From Fundicoccus culcitae (lineage in GTDB: Bacteria; Bacillota; Bacilli; Lactobacillales; Aerococcaceae): DNA of 64,000 bases. Position 1 is the stretch's first letter. The number at the start of each line of letters is the position of its first letter. The position numbers and the translations under genes are program-made. The stretch lies in assembly GCF_024661895.1 (NCBI RefSeq), contig NZ_CP102453.1, forward strand, positions 558,001 to 622,000. The letters run 5' to 3'. Positions 29,001 through 37,232 of the stretch are shown piece after piece. The notes beneath the pieces were generated by a model, which saw only the letters and a program-made list of their open reading frames with translations, did no database searches and had not been told where the DNA came from.

Positions 29001-30440
29001 ATGGAAAATAATCGATTATTAATAACTTTATTTGGTTCGACAGGTGATCTAGCCTCGCGTAAATTATATCCTGCCATATACCGCTTATACAAATATGGGC
29101 ATATTTCAAAACATTTTGCTTTAGTGGGTACGGGACGCAGCCAATGGAACGATGAAAAATTAAGAGCTGTGGTTCTAGATAGCATTGAGAATGAAATTGA
29201 TGAAAAAGAACATGCAGAAGAATTTGTATCTCACTTTTATTATTTGATTCATGATGTGAATAAAAAAAATGATTACTCGAAACTAAAACATTTAGCGGAT
29301 GAATTAGATCAAAAATATACGATTGAAGGCAATCGGATTTACTATATCTCATTAGCACCGCGTCTGTTTCCAATTATTACAGGTAATTTAAAAGATCAAA
29401 ATGTGTTAACCACCAATGGGTTTAACCGTTTAATTATTGAAAAACCTTTTGGGCATGATCAAGCTTCAGCCAGAGAACTCCAAGATCAATTGGAGGAATC
29501 CTTTGAGGAAGATCAAATTTACCGAATTGATCATTATTTAGGTAAATATATCGTTCAAAATATTCAAGCCTTACGGTTTAATAATCCTGTGTTTGCCAAC
29601 ATTTGGAATAATCAACACATTGAACAAATCCAAATCACCTTAAATGAAGAAGTCGGGGTTGAAGATCGGGCAGAATATTATGATACCAGTGGTGTTTTAA
29701 GAGATATGATTCAAAATCATATGCTGCAACTTGTATCCCTCTTAACGATGAACAAGCCAGAGAACTTCAATTCAAAGGAAATTCATCAAAACAAAATTGA
29801 TTTGTTATCCCATATACATCAGTATCAAGATGGCCAAGAGCTAAAAGACAATACGGTTTTTGGTCAATATGGTTCGGATGATAATCAAACCGTAACGGCT
29901 TACCGTGATGAAAAGGGAATTGCTGAAGATTCAATGACACCAACCTATTTTGCCGCCAAATTAACCATAGACTTAGAACAGTGGCAAGGTGTCCCTATTT
30001 ATATTCGCTCAGGTAAACGAATGGCAAACAAAGCGACCAATATTTATGTGACATTTAAAGATGATACGTGTGATTGGATGAATCATTTACTCATCGAAAT
30101 TGCCCCTCGTCAAGGCTATCAATTATATATTAATCATAAAAACAAAGCATATGCTAGCCACTTGGAGTCTGTTCCCCTCTCATACTATCTCAATGAAGAG
30201 GAAGAAAGAAAATTACCCGGAGACTATGAACGCTTAATTTTCGAATGTATTTTAGGTAAACGTGAAAATTTTGCTCATTACGATGAAGTTGAAGCCTCAT
30301 GGAACTTTATCGATCATATTTTTGAAGTAGCTGAAAATATCCAACCACCGACTTTCCCAAATTATGTGTCTTACTCTCAAGGACCTAAGGAAGCCGATGA
30401 TTTACTTAAAAAAGATGGACATCATTGGTTGAGTGACTAA
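29001..30440 (+). CDS. zwf: Glucose-6-phosphate 1-dehydrogenase
   Basis: First enzyme of the oxidative pentose phosphate pathway: oxidises glucose-6-phosphate and makes NADPH. The protein has 479 residues, the usual size. The dinucleotide-binding GSTGDLA (12-18), the EKPFG motif (147-151) and the active-site RIDHYLGK (175-182) are intact. The start ATG follows GGGGGG. It works downstream of the glucokinase encoded at 17298. A hairpin just after the stop ends transcription. Confidence 0.98.
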   Translation: MENNRLLITLFGSTGDLASRKLYPAIYRLYKYGHISKHFALVGTGRSQWNDEKLRAVVLDSIENEIDEKEHAEEFVSHFYYLIHDVNKKNDYSKLKHLADELDQKYTIEGNRIYYISLAPRLFPIITGNLKDQNVLTTNGFNRLIIEKPFGHDQASARELQDQLEESFEEDQIYRIDHYLGKYIVQNIQALRFNNPVFANIWNNQHIEQIQITLNEEVGVEDRAEYYDTSGVLRDMIQNHMLQLVSLLTMNKPENFNSKEIHQNKIDLLSHIHQYQDGQELKDNTVFGQYGSDDNQTVTAYRDEKGIAEDSMTPTYFAAKLTIDLEQWQGVPIYIRSGKRMANKATNIYVTFKDDTCDWMNHLLIEIAPRQGYQLYINHKNKAYASHLESVPLSYYLNEEEERKLPGDYERLIFECILGKRENFAHYDEVEASWNFIDHIFEVAENIQPPTFPNYVSYSQGPKEADDLLKKDGHHWLSD

Positions 30441-30453
30441 TACATTATTTATG

Positions 30454-30496
30454 ACAAGAAGAAAGGCTGTTATTAAGCCTGTTCTTCTTGTTTTTC
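30454..30496 (+). terminator. Intrinsic terminator of zwf, overlapping the end of nrnA
   Basis: ACAAGAAGAA and AGGCT pair with AGCCT and TTCTTCTTGT, followed by TTTTTC. The 3' arm is inside the last codons of the converging nrnA gene. Confidence 0.8.
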
Positions 30497-31465
30497 TTGT
30501 AAATAAACCCTATTAGCTTCGCCCATTTCAGCTATTATTTCCACTAATTCAGCTTCACTATATGCATTCGCCCCACTCGCTTTAGGATGTCCACCGCCAT
30601 CATGGCGACTGGCTATCTCATTAATAGCGGGACCTTTTGAACGTAAACGACCGCGGTAACGGGTATTAGCTCCATCCCCTTCAACAAAAGTCACCCAACT
30701 TAAAACACCTTCAAGTGTCGAGGCTAAATTGATTACACTGTCTGTTTGTTCCTCACTGATGTTAAACTCACTTAAATTCTCCCGTGTAATGATTAAGTAA
30801 GCGACTTGGTCGTCGGTTATGGTTAAATGTTGATACACATAAGCATGGAATTTAGCTTGATCGAGTGTCATTAATTCAAAGCGGTCATTAATTTCAAATG
30901 CGTCAAATTCAAACTCCTTTAGGAAGCTGGCAGCTCTAAATGTGTATAAGGATGTTGCATCGTATTTAAAGCGACCTGTATCAGCCACAATACCAGCATA
31001 TAACAATCTAGCGGCTGCATTCGTCATCGGTAAACGGTCACTTAAATAGACAGAAATGAGTGTAATGATTTCACTCACTGAACTGGCTTGTGGGTAAATC
31101 AGTTGCAAATCACCAAAATCATCAACGTCAGGGTGATGATCGATTTTAACTAAGCTTTTCCCCTTGTTATAATGTTTACCGTCTATCCGGGGTTGATTCG
31201 CTGTATCAACAATGATAACTAAGGCATCTTGATAATCGTCTTCAGATACTTTATCCATCTCACCTAACCAAGCTAAGCCTTTAGTCGTTGAACCAGCAGC
31301 TAAAACCGTTTTTTGAGGATATTTATTTTGAATCAGCTTTTTCAGTCCTAGCTGGGAGCCGATGGCATCAGGATCGGGTCTTACATGTCGATGGATAATG
31401 ATTTTATCGCTAGAATCCACTAATTTGTATAACTCTTCAACCAATTCACTCGCTATATAATCCAT
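30473..31465 (-). CDS. nrnA: DHH/DHHA1 phosphoesterase, NrnA-like (oligoribonuclease / pAp phosphatase)
   Basis: 330 residues. The DHH domain shows RHVRPDPDAIGSQ, VDTANQ and DHHPDVD; the DHHA1 domain ends with the substrate loop GGGHPKASGA. Such proteins degrade very short RNAs, and some also act on pAp or c-di-AMP breakdown products. It lies 18 bases after the ytoI-like gene, the same pairing as B. subtilis ytoI and ytqI (nrnA). Confidence 0.92.
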   Translation of the reverse strand: MDYIASELVEELYKLVDSSDKIIIHRHVRPDPDAIGSQLGLKKLIQNKYPQKTVLAAGSTTKGLAWLGEMDKVSEDDYQDALVIIVDTANQPRIDGKHYNKGKSLVKIDHHPDVDDFGDLQLIYPQASSVSEIITLISVYLSDRLPMTNAAARLLYAGIVADTGRFKYDATSLYTFRAASFLKEFEFDAFEINDRFELMTLDQAKFHAYVYQHLTITDDQVAYLIITRENLSEFNISEEQTDSVINLASTLEGVLSWVTFVEGDGANTRYRGRLRSKGPAINEIASRHDGGGHPKASGANAYSEAELVEIIAEMGEANRVYLQEKQEEQA

Positions 31466-31483
31466 TTTATTTAGTCCTCTTTC

Positions 31484-32797
31484 TTAATTTCTATCAATAA
31501 TTTGTGTCGATATAATGGCTTTTGCCACCATACTATTTTCATGAAAAACATCTACTTGAACTAACGATGAGCGTCTTGTCTGATGGAATATATCAACTCT
31601 AAAATTCACTTCATTGCCTATTTGAATCAAGGAAAAATAATCTAGTTGAATCTTTTCAATGATTCCATTCGTATTTGACTCGCTTAACATTTTGGTTTTG
31701 GCAGCCAGAGTCACCAATTCACATAAAACGCCATACGAAATGGTCCCATAGTTATTAATCATTTGCGGTTGTATATACACACGATAATCATAGGTATTCT
31801 CAAGATGCTCAGGATATTCTTCAATCGCTAAGGCCATTTCATCCTCAAAGGTATGAATGGTTTGTGGTTGTTGCTGTACAGTTTGCATGGCTTTCATCAC
31901 ATCTTGGCGGGATACCACCCCTAACAGCTGTAAATTATCAGCAACCACCGGAATCATTTCAATATCTTCCCAAATCATGCGATGTGACACATTGGCTATA
32001 CTAACGTGAAGTTGAACGGTAACCGTGTTTTTGGTCATAACACGTTCTATGGTGGTATTTTCACTTTTACCGATTAAATCCTTGGCTGTTACAACACCAA
32101 TTAATCGATTGTTATAGGTTACTGGAAACCGCGATAAGCCCGTTTTATCTGAAATTTGATGGAACGTATTGACCGTATCGGTTGGCGTTAAAAATTCGGT
32201 TTGTTCGATAGGCGTATAGACATCTTTAATCGTTAAAATATCTTTTTTAATCATTTGATCGTTCATCGAACGGTTAATCATCATAGCGACTGTAAAAGTA
32301 TCATAAGATGAAACCATTAAGGGAAGTTCTTTTGCATTTGCCAACTCGATTATATGATCATCAACGTCAAAGCCACCCGTCACTAAGACAGCCAAATCAT
32401 TCTCCAAAGCTAATTGTTGAACACCACTACGATTCCCTACCAGTATTAAGGAATTAGGCGTGAAGTAACGCACCATCACATCTTCCGTCATAGCACCAAT
32501 AATAAATTTATTTAAATGTTTTTTGAGCCCGCTATGTCCGCCTAACACTTCTCCATCAATAATACGGACAATTTCTTCGTAGGTTAACATTTCTGGTAAA
32601 TATTTTGTTTTCTTCTCAATCCTAATCGTACCAACCCGCTCGATGGTGGAGACAATCCCCAAAGACTCAGCGTCTTTAATCGCACGATAAGCCGTGCCTT
32701 CACTCATATGAAGCTGTTTAGCGATACCACGAACCGAAATTTTCTCTCCAACCGGTAACGATTCAATATACTGAATAATTTGCTCGTTTTTTGTCAA
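31484..32797 (-). CDS. ytoI: YtoI-like protein: HTH, DRTGG, two CBS domains, hotdog fold
   Basis: 437 residues in four parts: a winged helix (about 1-60, VRGIAKQLHMSEGTAYRAI), a DRTGG-type domain (about 70-180), a CBS pair (about 190-310), and a C-terminal hotdog/thioesterase-like domain (about 325-430). CBS pairs usually sense adenosyl ligands, so this looks like a nucleotide-responsive regulator or enzyme next to nrnA. The function of the family is not settled. The start is TTG, six bases after GAGGGGTG. Confidence 0.85.
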   Translation of the reverse strand: MTKNEQIIQYIESLPVGEKISVRGIAKQLHMSEGTAYRAIKDAESLGIVSTIERVGTIRIEKKTKYLPEMLTYEEIVRIIDGEVLGGHSGLKKHLNKFIIGAMTEDVMVRYFTPNSLILVGNRSGVQQLALENDLAVLVTGGFDVDDHIIELANAKELPLMVSSYDTFTVAMMINRSMNDQMIKKDILTIKDVYTPIEQTEFLTPTDTVNTFHQISDKTGLSRFPVTYNNRLIGVVTAKDLIGKSENTTIERVMTKNTVTVQLHVSIANVSHRMIWEDIEMIPVVADNLQLLGVVSRQDVMKAMQTVQQQPQTIHTFEDEMALAIEEYPEHLENTYDYRVYIQPQMINNYGTISYGVLCELVTLAAKTKMLSESNTNGIIEKIQLDYFSLIQIGNEVNFRVDIFHQTRRSSLVQVDVFHENSMVAKAIISTQIIDRN

Positions 32798-33040
32798 TTA
32801 AAACACCCCTCAAATCAAAAGTATTTTTAATAAATATCATTGAACACAAACTGTGAATCATTTAACGACCCATTTTTTGCTTCACTATAACACAGTTATA
32901 ATGACAGTTAGTTGTTTTACACTATATATTATAACAGATTTGAAACAGATAAACCTTATGTAGGCTGAGAAAATTATACTAATTGCTAAATAATAGATTG
33001 TTTTGAGAAGATAAGTATGCCATTGAAGGTAGATGCAGAA
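32798..33040. other. Upstream region of ytoI
   Basis: About 240 A+T-rich bases between the ytoI start and the interrupted hairpin. It should hold the ytoI promoter, which I cannot place with confidence. No gene is seen. Confidence 0.35.
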
Positions 33041-33069
33041 AAAAAATCCAACTATTTAATGTGCGTGAA
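33041..33069 (-). terminator. Distal arm and T-run of a terminator hairpin split by an ISL3 element
   Basis: ATCCAACTATTTAATG at 33046-33061 is the exact complement of CATTAAATAGTTGGAT at 34653-34668 on the other side of the insertion; a flanking TGAA/TTCA pairing adds to it. In minus-strand RNA this arm would be followed by a run of T. Removing the element and one target copy restores a hairpin with a loop of about 12 bases just after the zip gene. Confidence 0.75.
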
Positions 33070-33074
33070 AAAAC
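33067..33074. repeat. Target site duplication, left copy
   Basis: GAAAAAAC directly abuts the left inverted repeat and is repeated exactly at 34630-34637. Eight-base duplications are typical of ISL3-family insertion. Confidence 0.93.
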
Positions 33075-33101
33075 GGCTCAAGAATTTTTGGTGTTGGTGA
33101 G
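33075..33101. repeat. Left terminal inverted repeat of the ISL3 element
   Basis: Begins GGCTC and contains GTGTTGGT; matches the right end at 22 of 27 positions. Its inner half also forms the 5' arm of the hairpin at 33090-33126. Confidence 0.92.
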
Positions 33102-33126
33102 AGAAATCTCACTGACACCTCTTTTT
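33090..33126 (+). terminator. Terminator-like hairpin at the left end of the ISL3 element
   Basis: GGTGTTGGTGAGA pairs with TCTCACTGACACC around a GAAA tetraloop, with two G-U pairs, followed by TCTTTTT. It would stop transcription entering from the left before the transposase gene. Confidence 0.75.
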
Positions 33127-33202
33127 ATGTAAACATATGAAAAAGCCAGTGAATTCCTATATAATTAAGTCACGACTCAAAATCATAGATAGGAGAATTC
33201 AC

Positions 33203-34546
33203 TTGGCTAATGCTCATTATATCGCAAAATTACTTAATATTACAGACGAAAGAATTGAATTTTCTGATACAATTACGCACGAAATGAAACGCAATGTCCA
33301 TTGTAAAGTACTTGAAGGTCGATTATCCTATCCATTAAAAGCGTGTTTAAATTGTGGCATTATCAACCGATCCACAAAGGATATGATTAAATATGGTTTT
33401 GATACCTCAACCATTACTTTAACTCATATTAATTTTCAACCGATTCTCCTTAAACTAAAGAAACAGCGCTATCGTTGTCAACATTGCTCAACAACCTCTA
33501 CCGTGACGACCTCTTTAGTTAATAAAGGCTGCTTTATTTCAAATGATATTAAGCGCACAATCGTCATGGAATTGACCCAAGTACAATCGATGAAATTAAT
33601 CGCTCAACATCTATTTGTTTCACGACATACGGTAGCGACTCAACTAAAACGCGTTGGGAGTTCATTAGCTGCCCAAAAACGCTATCTACCGGAACATCTA
33701 GGGATTGATGAATTCAAATCAGTGAATAGTGTCACTCAGTCCATGAGCTGCATCTTAATGGACACCCACAACCATACCTTAGTCGATATTCTACCTGATC
33801 GAACGCAAAACGCCTTACGTGATTACTTTATGCGTTTCACATATGAAAGTCGACAACAAGTCAAAACAGTCACTATGGACATGTATGGGCCATATTATCA
33901 CTTCTTACAGCAGATTTTCCCAAATGCGAAGATGATTATCGATCGTTTCCACTTAGTTCAATTACTGAATCGCACACTGAATCAAGAACGCATACGGCTG
34001 ATGAATGATATTAGAAACCGTCGACCAAGAGACTATCGGAAACTTAAACAACAATGGAAACTCATTCTGAAGAATCGAGATGATTTAGAATTCACAACCT
34101 ATCAAACCCATCGGTTATATGACGGGTTAGTGACTGAAAAAAGTATGGTAAACTATTTACTCAATCTTGATAAACGATTTGAACAAGTTTATCATTTAGT
34201 AAACGACCTCAAGTCAGATATAGCACAACACAATTATAAGGCGTTTGAACGTGATTTATATGAAACACGAAAGTATCAATTACCTCGTAAGGTCAGAACA
34301 ACCATCCAAACCTTCATTTATTATTTACCAGCGATTAAAAACAGTTTAACTTATACGTTATCGAATGGTATCATCGAAGGAACGAACAATAAGATAAAAA
34401 ATATCAAGCGGAGTGGTTATGGTTATCGTAACTTTTCAAACTTAAGATATCGCATATTAATCACACAAAATCTCATTAAAAAAGATAAAGAAATACGGCC
34501 ATTATTGTTTAAAGATGAAATAAGTAATAACAAAAGAATCGCTTAA
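33203..34546 (+). CDS. ISL3-family transposase
   Basis: 447 residues from the TTG start at 33203, chosen because it follows AGGAG by seven bases; an upstream in-frame ATG at 33137 has no ribosome site. Features are an N-terminal zinc-binding part (CLNC and CQHC pairs, near 49-95), a helix-turn-helix (QSMKLIAQHLFVSRHTVATQLK, about 128-149), and a DDE core with likely residues Asp-169 (GIDEF), Asp-226 (TMDMYGPY) and Glu-392 (IIEGTNNKIK). Nothing is broken, so it should be active. Confidence 0.96.
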   Translation: MANAHYIAKLLNITDERIEFSDTITHEMKRNVHCKVLEGRLSYPLKACLNCGIINRSTKDMIKYGFDTSTITLTHINFQPILLKLKKQRYRCQHCSTTSTVTTSLVNKGCFISNDIKRTIVMELTQVQSMKLIAQHLFVSRHTVATQLKRVGSSLAAQKRYLPEHLGIDEFKSVNSVTQSMSCILMDTHNHTLVDILPDRTQNALRDYFMRFTYESRQQVKTVTMDMYGPYYHFLQQIFPNAKMIIDRFHLVQLLNRTLNQERIRLMNDIRNRRPRDYRKLKQQWKLILKNRDDLEFTTYQTHRLYDGLVTEKSMVNYLLNLDKRFEQVYHLVNDLKSDIAQHNYKAFERDLYETRKYQLPRKVRTTIQTFIYYLPAIKNSLTYTLSNGIIEGTNNKIKNIKRSGYGYRNFSNLRYRILITQNLIKKDKEIRPLLFKDEISNNKRIA

Positions 34547-34560
34547 AAAAATTGTGACTT

Positions 34561-34595
34561 AAAAAAACAGCCAGGCGTGACTGCATCACGCTGGC
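34561..34595 (-). terminator. Intrinsic terminator inside the right end of the ISL3 element
   Basis: On the minus strand GCCAGCGTGA pairs with TCACGCCTGGC (one bulged C), followed by TGTTTTTTT. It would stop transcripts entering from the zip gene, replacing the terminator that the insertion split. Confidence 0.82.
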
Positions 34596-34602
34596 CTACA
34601 AA

Positions 34603-34629
34603 CTTACCAACACTAAAAAATCAAGAGCC
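34603..34629. repeat. Right terminal inverted repeat of the ISL3 element
   Basis: Reads outward to inward on the minus strand beginning GGCTC with GTGTTGGT inside; partner of 33075-33101. Confidence 0.92.
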
Positions 34630-34637
34630 GAAAAAAC
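34630..34637. repeat. Target site duplication, right copy
   Basis: GAAAAAAC, identical to the left copy at 33067-33074. Confidence 0.93.
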
Positions 34638-34644
34638 TCAATCG

Positions 34645-34668
34645 TTCACATTCATTAAATAGTTGGAT
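34645..34668 (-). terminator. Proximal arm of the split zip terminator hairpin
   Basis: ATCCAACTATTTAATG read on the minus strand, 15 bases after the zip stop codon. Its partner and T-run are 1.6 kb away at 33041-33069 because of the ISL3 insertion. Confidence 0.75.
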
Positions 34669-34683
34669 CTTAAAAATAATTGC

Positions 34684-35502
34684 TTAACCTAAAGCCACAT
34701 CTAGAATCATCATGATAACAAACCCAACCATGAATCCCATCGTAGCAACGTCAGTATTATCACCTGATTGTGATTCAGGAATTAATTCTTCTACTACAAC
34801 GAATATCATCGCACCCGCAGCAAAAGCTAAAGCATATGGTAAAATAGGACGAACGACAATAACCGCGGCTGCACCAAGAACAGCTCCCACAATTTCAATT
34901 AAAGCTGATGACTGACCTAGATTAAATGCTCTTGATTTGGACCTACCTTCAGCATGTAAAGGTAAAGATAAAGCGGATCCTTCAGGGATATTTTGTAAAC
35001 CAATCCCGATGGCTAAAGCAATAGCTGAGGTTATAGAGGCACCTTCTACTCCAAGATTTGCAGCGGCAAAAGCAACACCGACCGCCATCCCTTCTGGGAA
35101 ATTATGAATCGTTACAGCTAACCATAACATCGTCGTTCTTGAAAGCTTTGTTTTTTTAACATCTGTATCACCATGGTCTTCTGCCAAATGGATATGTGGT
35201 ACGACAACGTCAAGTAAACGCAAGAATGCACCCCCAGCTAAAAAGCCAACCGCTGCTGGAAACCAAGCCGGAAGCGAACTATCGCTACTCTCTGCATAAC
35301 TAATAGCCGGTGATAATAAAGACCAAAACGTTGCAGCCGTCATAACACCTGCCGCCGAACCTTGCATAGCCGCAAGAAATTTCGCATCAATTTCTTTGAC
35401 TAAAAACACCACAGCAGAGCCTGCTACCGTACACAACCAAGTAAATACCCCTGCCAAAAACGCTTGCGTGATAGGTCCCGCATTTAGAAACCAATCAATC
35501 AT
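34684..35502 (-). CDS. ZIP-family divalent metal transporter (GufA/ZupT-like)
   Basis: 272 residues with about eight membrane segments. The two metal-site helices carry HNFPEGMAVG and QNIPEGSALS, the signature of ZIP importers of zinc, iron or manganese; a His-rich loop (VVPHIHLAEDHGD) lies between helices 3 and 4. The ATG at 35502 follows GGGTGGT. It starts 15 bases after the dinB stop, so it may be read from the SOS-controlled dinB promoter. Metal preference cannot be judged. Confidence 0.9.
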   Translation of the reverse strand: MIDWFLNAGPITQAFLAGVFTWLCTVAGSAVVFLVKEIDAKFLAAMQGSAAGVMTAATFWSLLSPAISYAESSDSSLPAWFPAAVGFLAGGAFLRLLDVVVPHIHLAEDHGDTDVKKTKLSRTTMLWLAVTIHNFPEGMAVGVAFAAANLGVEGASITSAIALAIGIGLQNIPEGSALSLPLHAEGRSKSRAFNLGQSSALIEIVGAVLGAAAVIVVRPILPYALAFAAGAMIFVVVEELIPESQSGDNTDVATMGFMVGFVIMMILDVALG

Positions 35503-35517
35503 TAACACACCACCCTT

Positions 35518-36636
35518 TCAACTTTCTAAATTTAAACGAATAAGTTCATAGTCTGGATTATCAAAATTAGAGACGGAAACGCCTAATAAACGTATCCGAT
35601 AATCTAAGTGACCATGAATAGCCCAAAGGTTTTGAACCATTTCATAAGCTAACACCCTATCATCAAATGCAATTTTCATTTGCATTTGACGATTGATTGT
35701 CTCAAAGTTTTCATATCTTATTTTAATGGTTATCGTGTGGGCTTTCAAGCCTTTAGATTGCATTTTGTCAATCACCTTAGTTGTAAGTTGATCAAAAATC
35801 TCTAAAACTTGTGGTTCAAACTCCAAAAATTGACTAAAAGTGGTTTCTTTTCCTATTGATTTCCGCTCGTTAGTAGGTCTAACTGGTGAATTATGAATGC
35901 CTCTAACTTTGAAAAATAGCGAATGACCCATTTTTCCAAAATCACGTTCTAATTCTTCAAGTGATTTATTGGCTAAGTCTTTACCTGTTTTAATCCCTTT
36001 ATCATGAAAATAGGGCACAGATTTCCTACCCACACCATAAAATTTCTCGATGGGCAGTCTTTCTAAAAACATTAAGGCTTCCTCAGGCGTGACTAAGGTT
36101 AAGCCGAAAGGTTTATGGTAATCCGAAGCTATTTTAGCAATGAATTTATTATATGAAATTCCAATGGAACAAGTTAAATTTAATTCCTGCAAAATTTGTT
36201 GTTGAATTTGCTGGGCAATAATGGTGGCACTTTTTATTCCTTTTTTATTTATTGTTACATCTAAATATGCCTCATCTAAAGAAAGTGGTTCTACTAAATC
36301 TGTATATTGATAAAAAATAGCTCGTATTTGATTAGACACTTCTTGATAATGTTTCATATTTCCCGAAATAAATACCGCATGTGGACAGCGTTTGTATGCT
36401 TCCATGGATGACATGGCTGAATGAATTCCATATTGTCGAGCGATATAATTACATGTCGTTACAATCCCCCGCCCATTAGTCAGATTAGGATGTTTTGCAA
36501 TGACTACAGGTTTATCTTTTAAATGAGGCTGATCTCTTATCTCAACACTTGCATAGAAAGCGTCCATATCAACGTGTAATATTTTTCGCGATGTATCCGG
36601 TTGTGGATCATCAAACTGTAAAATTCCATATTGCAT
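35518..36636 (-). CDS. dinB: DNA polymerase IV (Y-family, DinB)
   Basis: Error-prone lesion-bypass polymerase of the Y family. With the ATG at 36636 (after GGGAGGAA) it has 372 residues. Palm residues Asp-23 (HVDMDAFYASVE) and Asp-121/Glu-122 (SLDEAYLDV) are present, followed by thumb, helix-hairpin-helix and little-finger domains. An upstream in-frame ATG at 36666 lies between the -10 and the ribosome site region and is unlikely. The promoter carries a perfect LexA operator between -35 and -10, so the gene is SOS-induced. Confidence 0.95.
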   Translation of the reverse strand: MQYGILQFDDPQPDTSRKILHVDMDAFYASVEIRDQPHLKDKPVVIAKHPNLTNGRGIVTTCNYIARQYGIHSAMSSMEAYKRCPHAVFISGNMKHYQEVSNQIRAIFYQYTDLVEPLSLDEAYLDVTINKKGIKSATIIAQQIQQQILQELNLTCSIGISYNKFIAKIASDYHKPFGLTLVTPEEALMFLERLPIEKFYGVGRKSVPYFHDKGIKTGKDLANKSLEELERDFGKMGHSLFFKVRGIHNSPVRPTNERKSIGKETTFSQFLEFEPQVLEIFDQLTTKVIDKMQSKGLKAHTITIKIRYENFETINRQMQMKIAFDDRVLAYEMVQNLWAIHGHLDYRIRLLGVSVSNFDNPDYELIRLNLES

Positions 36637-36657
36637 CCCAATTCCTCCCTTATAAAC

Positions 36658-36686
36658 ATTATACAAACATTTGTTCGCATACTCAA
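36658..36686 (-). promoter_or_regulatory. dinB promoter
   Basis: On the minus strand TTGAGT (36681-36686) and TATAAT (36658-36663) with a 17-base spacer that contains the SOS box. Confidence 0.82.
36664..36677 (-). promoter_or_regulatory. SOS box (LexA operator) of dinB
   Basis: CGAACAAATGTTTG on the minus strand fits the consensus CGAACRNRYGTTYG at every position and lies inside the promoter spacer, where LexA would block RNA polymerase. Confidence 0.92.
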
Positions 36687-36799
36687 GTAGATATAATTAA
36701 AGCGAAGCTGATGTATATATGCGTTCAATAGTAGTTGGGGGACCGCCAGACAAGTTTAGCTGAAGTAGTCGCGCGCTCGGTAACCGCCAGCTTAAGATT

Positions 36800-36818
36800 G
36801 CTTGCTATCCGCCTCTCA
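36800..36818. repeat. Single outlying copy of the 40-bp array motif
   Basis: GCTTGCTATCCGCCTCTCA is identical to 37233-37251, the start of the first unit of the 40-bp array, 433 bases away. Confidence 0.8.
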
Positions 36819-36932
36819 GGTAAACGGGAAGTAATAAACCGACTTTCAATGCTCATCTAAGTTATGATCACATGGAAATGTCTGAGTGACAATAACGTTT
36901 TCTCATTTGCCATTTACTTTTTTATTGGATTT

Positions 36933-37137
36933 TGGACAGAATCAAATTAATCTGTCTTTTGCTACTCGAGCAGATGACAGATTAAGGCTATTCTGTCTTT
37001 TACTACTCGAGCAGATGACCGATTAGCTTTATTCAGTCACGAATTCAATCGTTTCATGACCGATTAGCTTTATTCAGTCACCAAATACTTAATTTCATGA
37101 CCGAATAGCCTAATTTGTAGTTTATTTATGGTCACAC
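36933..37137. repeat. Tandem array of 41-bp units, about five copies
   Basis: Units start at 36933, 36974, 37015, 37056 and 37097. The first two share TCTGTCTTTT and CTACTCGAGCAG; the third and fourth share ATGACCGATTAGCTTTATTC; the fifth is diverged. Most units hold a dyad of the form GACAGATTA-4 bases-TATTCTGTC. Confidence 0.8.
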
Positions 37138-37160
37138 ATTTCCGCTTAAGTTCACGCTCA
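37075..37160. repeat. Dispersed 86-bp repeat, copy A
   Basis: Starts CAGTCACCAAATAC and ends with a TTCACGCTCA element; roughly four-fifths identical to copy B at 37670-37756, in direct orientation. It overlaps the last part of the 41-bp array. Confidence 0.75.
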
Positions 37161-37232
37161 CAACAAATGCCCGAATATGTGTGCGCTCACGTAAGTGAGA
37201 AATGACGTTCTTCACTTCCTACTTACGTTGAG

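Larger units (their letters stand above)
33075..34629 (+). mobile_element. Complete ISL3-family insertion sequence (1,555 bp)
   Basis: One intact transposase gene between 27-bp terminal inverted repeats (22 of 27 matching) and a perfect 8-bp target duplication. The features agree with the ISL3 family in size, ends, target repeat and transposase. It carries a hairpin terminator at each end facing inward, and it sits in the loop of a chromosomal hairpin. The intact gene and perfect duplication suggest recent insertion. Confidence 0.96.

Noticed and set aside
28999-29373. Open frame of 124 codons on the minus strand inside zwf
   Set aside because: Lies opposite the conserved N-terminal half of zwf; its composition is that of a shadow frame.
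33137-33202. Earlier ATG start for the ISL3 transposase
   Set aside because: No ribosome site there; the TTG at 33203 follows AGGAG and gives the family-typical N-terminus.
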